Assembly (NCBI GenBank): GCA_017644045.1
Contig: JAEPMI010000012.1
Coordinates: 317,666-381,665 of the forward strand
Direction: 5' to 3'
DNA from: Deltaproteobacteria bacterium
GTDB taxonomy: Bacteria > Myxococcota_A > Polyangia > Polyangiales > Houyiibacteriaceae
DNA length: 64,000 bases
Part shown: piece after piece, positions 60,781-64,000 of the stretch
Layout: each line of letters begins with the position of its first letter
Numbering within the stretch: position 1 is the first letter of the stretch
Notes under the pieces: model-generated
What the model was told of the DNA's origin: nothing
The model's input: only the letters and a program-made list of their open reading frames with translations
Database searches by the model: none
Translations under genes and position numbers: made by a program

Positions 60781-61311
60781 ATGCGCCGCGTGATCCCGCT
60801 GAAAGAACGGAAGCTCGACTACCTCTTCCTGGGGTTCTTCTTCCTCAACGTCCTCTTCATCACCCCCATCGTGGACTTCGAGCAGCTCATGATCGCGGAT
60901 CCGAGCGACTTCGAGTACCCGATCTGGCCCCCGGCGCCCTTCGTGGACCTGATCCACTGGTACGGCTCGAACTTCGACCCGCCCCTGATGGCGCGGCCGG
61001 CCTGGTGGCGGGCCACCATCTGGATCGACGCGGTCTTCTTCTTCCCCTTCTACGCGACCGCCATCTACGCCTTCATCAAGGGCAAGGACTGGATCCGGAA
61101 CTGGTGCTTCATCTGGGGCAGCGTGATGATGACCAACGTCTTCATCATCTGCTTCGAAGAGGCGCTCGGCGCCCACCAGACGGACAACCTGCCCTTCGTG
61201 CTCTTCCTGAACTTCCCGTGGTTCACCGTGCCCATCGTCCTGATGGCGCGAATGTGGAAGACCACGACCCCCTTCACGGAGCCGGCAGGCGAGACTCCAT
61301 CGAGCGAGTAG
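60781..61311 (+). CDS. EXPERA (emopamil-binding/TMEM97-like) family membrane protein
   Basis: 176 residues from ATG 60781. Four membrane helices (~14-35, ~62-85, ~92-112, ~140-160) and the pattern HWYGSNFDPPLMARPAWW with an FFPFYATAIYAF helix characteristic of the EXPERA family. Eukaryotic members are sterol isomerases (EBP) or sigma-2/TMEM97 sterol-binding proteins. Bacterial members are few and their roles unclear. Transcribed divergently from the HelD-like gene. Sterol linkage is speculative. Confidence 0.7.
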   Translation: MRRVIPLKERKLDYLFLGFFFLNVLFITPIVDFEQLMIADPSDFEYPIWPPAPFVDLIHWYGSNFDPPLMARPAWWRATIWIDAVFFFPFYATAIYAFIKGKDWIRNWCFIWGSVMMTNVFIICFEEALGAHQTDNLPFVLFLNFPWFTVPIVLMARMWKTTTPFTEPAGETPSSE

Positions 61312-61326
61312 CGACCGGTCGAACGC

Positions 61327-61764
61327 TCAGTCGACGCTCCGGATGAGGCGCTCCATCACGTCGACGATCTCCGCTCGGTCCACGCGCGGCACGTCCAGGT
61401 AGCCCATCGACTCCTCCAGGGTGGCGAACGCCCGAATGGGTCTCGAGAGGAACCAGTTGAGCGCCGTGATCACACCCCGAACCATCGAGCTCGGCGTCGT
61501 CACGGCAATGGGGATCATCGAGCCCCGCGCCTCCCACATCTCGGCCACCTGTTTTCGCTGCGCCGCGTTGGGACCTCCGCCGGTCGTGTGAACCAAGAGC
61601 CCTCGCGCGCCGCTGTCCGCAGCCTTGCGGATCGCCGCGACGGCTTCGTCCCACTCGGCTTCCGTCGGGTCGACGTGCGGGTGAGCCATCAGCAAGTAGT
61701 CGCCGACCCGCTCGTGGACCACCCGCGGCTTCGGGCTGGCGTCGGGCATCGGGGCGCTCATCAT
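61327..61764 (-). CDS. SpoIIAA/STAS-like small protein
   Basis: 145 residues from ATG 61764. An alpha/beta pattern with HVDPTEAEWDEAVAAIRKAA, GARGLLVHTTGGGPNAAQRK, IPIAVTTPSS and a helix closing on SMGYLDVP. It resembles the STAS or SpoIIAA-like fold used in bacterial regulatory binding. No phospho-Ser position can be pinned. Converges with the EXPERA gene and is divergent from the LuxR gene. Confidence 0.6.
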   Translation of the reverse strand: MMSAPMPDASPKPRVVHERVGDYLLMAHPHVDPTEAEWDEAVAAIRKAADSGARGLLVHTTGGGPNAAQRKQVAEMWEARGSMIPIAVTTPSSMVRGVITALNWFLSRPIRAFATLEESMGYLDVPRVDRAEIVDVMERLIRSVD

Positions 61765-61849
61765 GGGGTCACTTCCTTTCCGTGGCCGCGAGCCACTGAG
61801 TCGAACGAGGTTTCCGCCTGGCTCCAGAGTTGGATAGGATCGGGGAGTG

Positions 61850-62899
61850 ATGGTCGCGCCCGATAGCTGGTTGGAGCAAGCGGAGCAGCGGCTCGAGTCG
61901 GTGTGCCAGCACGCCGCTTCCCCCGACGCGCTTCTTCGCGAAGCGTTCGACGAGCTGGCCCGTGCGATCCCGACGCGCGGCGGGATCCTCTATCGCTACC
62001 CCGGCTCCGGTCCGCACTTCGCGGTGCTCGCGGGCTCCCTCGCTTCGGTCTTCGACGACGTCGACCCGGAGCTCCTGCGCCCCGAGAACGACCCGAGCCA
62101 TCGGCCGGTGGCGCAGCTCACCGCGCGGCCGCGCATCGTGCCCGCGACCCGCGAGCTGGACCGCCGGGAGTTCGAGCGTTCGCCGGCCTATCGAGAGGTC
62201 TATGCGCCCAACGGGGTCGACCACATCGTCTGCGCGTGGCTCGACGGCCGCCGCCCCGGTGAACCCGGTATGCTGGGCATGATGCTCAGCCGGGACGAGG
62301 GGCTCGGAGCGTTCGACCAGCCGCACCTCGCCCTGCTGAGGAACGTGCTCCCGGTCCTGGTGCTCGCGGCGCAGCGGTGCGACCCGTGCACTCCTCGAGC
62401 CCCGTGGCTGCGGCTGACTCGCGACGGCTCGGTGCTGGACGTGTCGCCCGATGCCGAGCAGGTCCTGCTCGACCTCGACCTCGACATCGGCGAGCTGCTC
62501 TCGCGGGTCTTCGGTGAGATCCGTCGCTGGCTCGACCTGCGCGCGCGTCGCAACAGCGGGCTCCTCTCGGGGACCCGCATCTTCCACGTGGTCGAGCGGC
62601 GCGGCCGGACGCTCTACGTTCAGACCACCGAGCGTCGCACCGACGTGGAGCTTCGTCTGCTCGACAGCGCCGTGCCGCTCGCTCGACTCCAATCGACCTA
62701 CGGCCTCACTCCAGCCGAGGTCGCCGTATTGCAGACGCTGGCGTTCGGAATGAGCAACGCCGATGCCGCAGACTTCCTCTGCGTGAACATCGACACGGTG
62801 AAGACCCACGTGCGGCGCGTGCTGCGAAAGCTCCAGCTGCGCTCCCGTCTGCAGGCCGGCCTGTTGATGCAGCGCGTGCTCTGGGACGACGCGCCCTAG
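61850..62899 (+). CDS. LuxR-family transcriptional regulator
   Basis: 349 residues from ATG 61850 (GTG 61847 overlaps). The N-terminal ~220 residues read as a sensor (PAS/GAF-like, LDRREFERSPAYREVYAPNG) with no receiver Asp set. The C-terminus is a classic LuxR helix-turn-helix: LTPAEVAVLQTLAFGMSN, ADFLCVNIDTVKTHVRRVLRKL. It likely binds DNA as a dimer and senses a small ligand or redox cue. The lipoprotein gene starts ~150 bp downstream in the same direction and could be a target (inference). Confidence 0.85.
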   Translation: MVAPDSWLEQAEQRLESVCQHAASPDALLREAFDELARAIPTRGGILYRYPGSGPHFAVLAGSLASVFDDVDPELLRPENDPSHRPVAQLTARPRIVPATRELDRREFERSPAYREVYAPNGVDHIVCAWLDGRRPGEPGMLGMMLSRDEGLGAFDQPHLALLRNVLPVLVLAAQRCDPCTPRAPWLRLTRDGSVLDVSPDAEQVLLDLDLDIGELLSRVFGEIRRWLDLRARRNSGLLSGTRIFHVVERRGRTLYVQTTERRTDVELRLLDSAVPLARLQSTYGLTPAEVAVLQTLAFGMSNADAADFLCVNIDTVKTHVRRVLRKLQLRSRLQAGLLMQRVLWDDAP

Positions 62900-63050
62900 G
62901 TCGGCGACGCCGATGCGGGTCTCCATCGACCCAGGATCGTCGGCGTCGCCCCGGTGGTCGACGGCCGCGACTCAGAATCACTCCAAAGGGTGATGCGCAA
63001 CCTTCGTACACCACCCAGGCTGAAATCCATCAATCGCAGTGGAGGTCAGC

Positions 63051-64000
63051 ATGGGTCGGTCATGGTTCTTGGTGTGTGTGTGTGTCGCGTGGGGGTGTAT
63101 GGGGGGCGCTCCAGAGGCCGACCCCACGGCGGACGAGTCCGCGGCGATGGAGGAGATCGCGTCCGCCCAGGCGGCGCTCGGCTTCATGCCGGGTGAGCGC
63201 ATCCCTGCACGCGGAGCGTTCTCCTGCGACTTCACGCTGGACTTCACGCGCTTCACGGAGCCCGTCGGCCCGGTGATCGCACGCGACCGCGTGCTCATGC
63301 AGCGCTTCGCCCTCGAGTACACCGACCCCGACGACCCAGGGATGCTCCAGAAGCACATCCCCTTCCTCCAGAACTCGCCGACCACGGCGCTCGCTGGGGG
63401 CCGCTACCTCTTCCAGAGCCGGCGACAGGCGGCGCAGTACGAGGAGTTCGTCACCCAGCGCTTCGAGTACCCGGCGGGAACCCAGTTCCTCGACCGCCCC
63501 GAGTTCGCGGACCCCGAGTGTCGCGACTGGACCGTTCTCGCCGCTCGACGCTTCGGCCCGATCGAAGAGGAGACGGCGTTCCGCACCGAACGCTTCGACA
63601 CCGGCCGAGCCAACGTGTGGGAGGAGCTCCACCTGGCGCTGCAGCTCCTGCGAGACGTGCCCGCGCTCGTCGCGGAGGCCGCGAACCGGGGCTACTCGGA
63701 GGTCCAGGTGCTGCACAACCTGCGCGATCACAAGGTGCAGCTCGTCTACTTCCACCCGCGTGCGTTGCCGGTCAGCTCCGAAGCGCCGGACGTCGCAGCC
63801 TTCGGCTCGCTCGTGGAGGCTGCCCCACTCGACGCTGGCCTCGAGAGTCGCCACGCGCTGACCAAGGTCTTCGACCAGACCCACTTCACGCTCACGACGT
63901 GGTTGCCCTACGCCCCCGGCGACACCGGTCAGGGCGCCGTATGGCCGAACTCACCCCCGTTCCCCGAGCCCACCTGTGGCGACGGAGTGTGCAGCCCCAG
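63051..64000 (+). CDS. Putative lipoprotein, N-terminal part (runs off window)
   Basis: From ATG 63051 with AGTGGAGG upstream; no stop before the right edge. The lipobox is AWGC (Cys16). The visible ~315 residues hold no recognised catalytic motif; the end reads PEPTCGDGVCSP, a Cys motif common in secreted Myxococcota proteins with repeated CGDGVC units. The signal peptide is encoded over a (GT)7 tract (63072-63085), so slippage would shift the frame near codon 8-12. Confidence 0.75.
   Translation, partial: MGRSWFLVCVCVAWGCMGGAPEADPTADESAAMEEIASAQAALGFMPGERIPARGAFSCDFTLDFTRFTEPVGPVIARDRVLMQRFALEYTDPDDPGMLQKHIPFLQNSPTTALAGGRYLFQSRRQAAQYEEFVTQRFEYPAGTQFLDRPEFADPECRDWTVLAARRFGPIEEETAFRTERFDTGRANVWEELHLALQLLRDVPALVAEAANRGYSEVQVLHNLRDHKVQLVYFHPRALPVSSEAPDVAAFGSLVEAAPLDAGLESRHALTKVFDQTHFTLTTWLPYAPGDTGQGAVWPNSPPFPEPTCGDGVCSP
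63072..63085 (+). repeat. (GT)7 microsatellite in a signal-peptide coding region
   Basis: Seven GT units within codons ~8-12 of the lipoprotein gene at 63051. Loss or gain of one unit would cause a frameshift. Confidence 0.8.

Noticed and set aside
58217-60793. 858-codon open frame opposite the HelD-like gene
   Set aside because: No family motif and Val/Leu/Arg-rich composition typical of antisense of GC-rich genes; the minus strand shows full SF1 motifs.

Overview
The window is GC-rich bacterial chromosome, with about 51 tightly packed genes on both strands. I see no rRNA, tRNA, insertion sequence, prophage or CRISPR array. The content points to Myxococcota, probably class Polyangia and perhaps Sandaracinus-like (inference). 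The reasons are a homologue set for the Myxococcus Glt gliding machinery, three proteins with the AgmX/PglI C-terminal domain, a MYXO-CTERM sorting tail, and many TPR proteins and lipoproteins. All family assignments come from reading motifs; no database search was possible.

Left part (1-20.6 kb): a leftward cluster starts at a sigma70-like promoter near 12.5 kb. It runs gltC-like (TPR), gltD-like (giant TPR), gltE-like (TPR lipoprotein), gltF/cglF-like (89 residues) and gltG/pglI-like (FHA + TM + AgmX/PglI domain), followed by two more TPR genes, the last cut by the window edge. To the right lie a Cys-rich lipoprotein, YraN, a HAMP membrane protein, a HEAT-repeat protein, an Ig-like/carboxypeptidase-regulatory-like membrane protein and ftsY. 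Two coupled outer-membrane barrel genes (gltA/gltB-like) follow, ending at a strong terminator. Four promoter-like sites in this cluster share an 18-nt spacer.

Middle (21-41 kb): long-form pilT, ppx/gppA, purF, a hydrolase, a Maf/YceF nucleotidase flanked by two long imperfect palindromes, an N-formylglutamate amidohydrolase, an AgmX-domain protein with repeated acidic motifs, and a PLP fold-III enzyme. Next come a PHM-like copper protein coupled to a MYXO-CTERM protein, an IMP/GMP-type 5'-nucleotidase, and an operon of two acyl-CoA dehydrogenases enclosing a lipoprotein with tandem AgmX-type domains.

Right part (41-64 kb): SDR + giant TPR, a metallo-beta-lactamase hydrolase, a SWIM-SNF2 helicase, a DUF1517-like membrane protein, and a coupled pair of a Tes/MJ0619-like radical SAM enzyme and an Lgt-like membrane protein that lacks the usual Lgt residues. 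Then follow a beta-barrel gene with a hairpin over its ribosome site, an RluA-RlmI fusion, a HelD-like ATPase, an EXPERA-family membrane protein, a LuxR regulator, and a truncated lipoprotein whose signal peptide is encoded by a (GT)7 tract.

The best candidates for something undescribed are the radical SAM/Lgt-like pair (52.3-54.5 kb), the short N-terminal motif shared by Glt-like exported proteins, the acidic-repeat AgmX protein, and a ~122-bp structured repeat found in opposite orientations at two convergent gene junctions.
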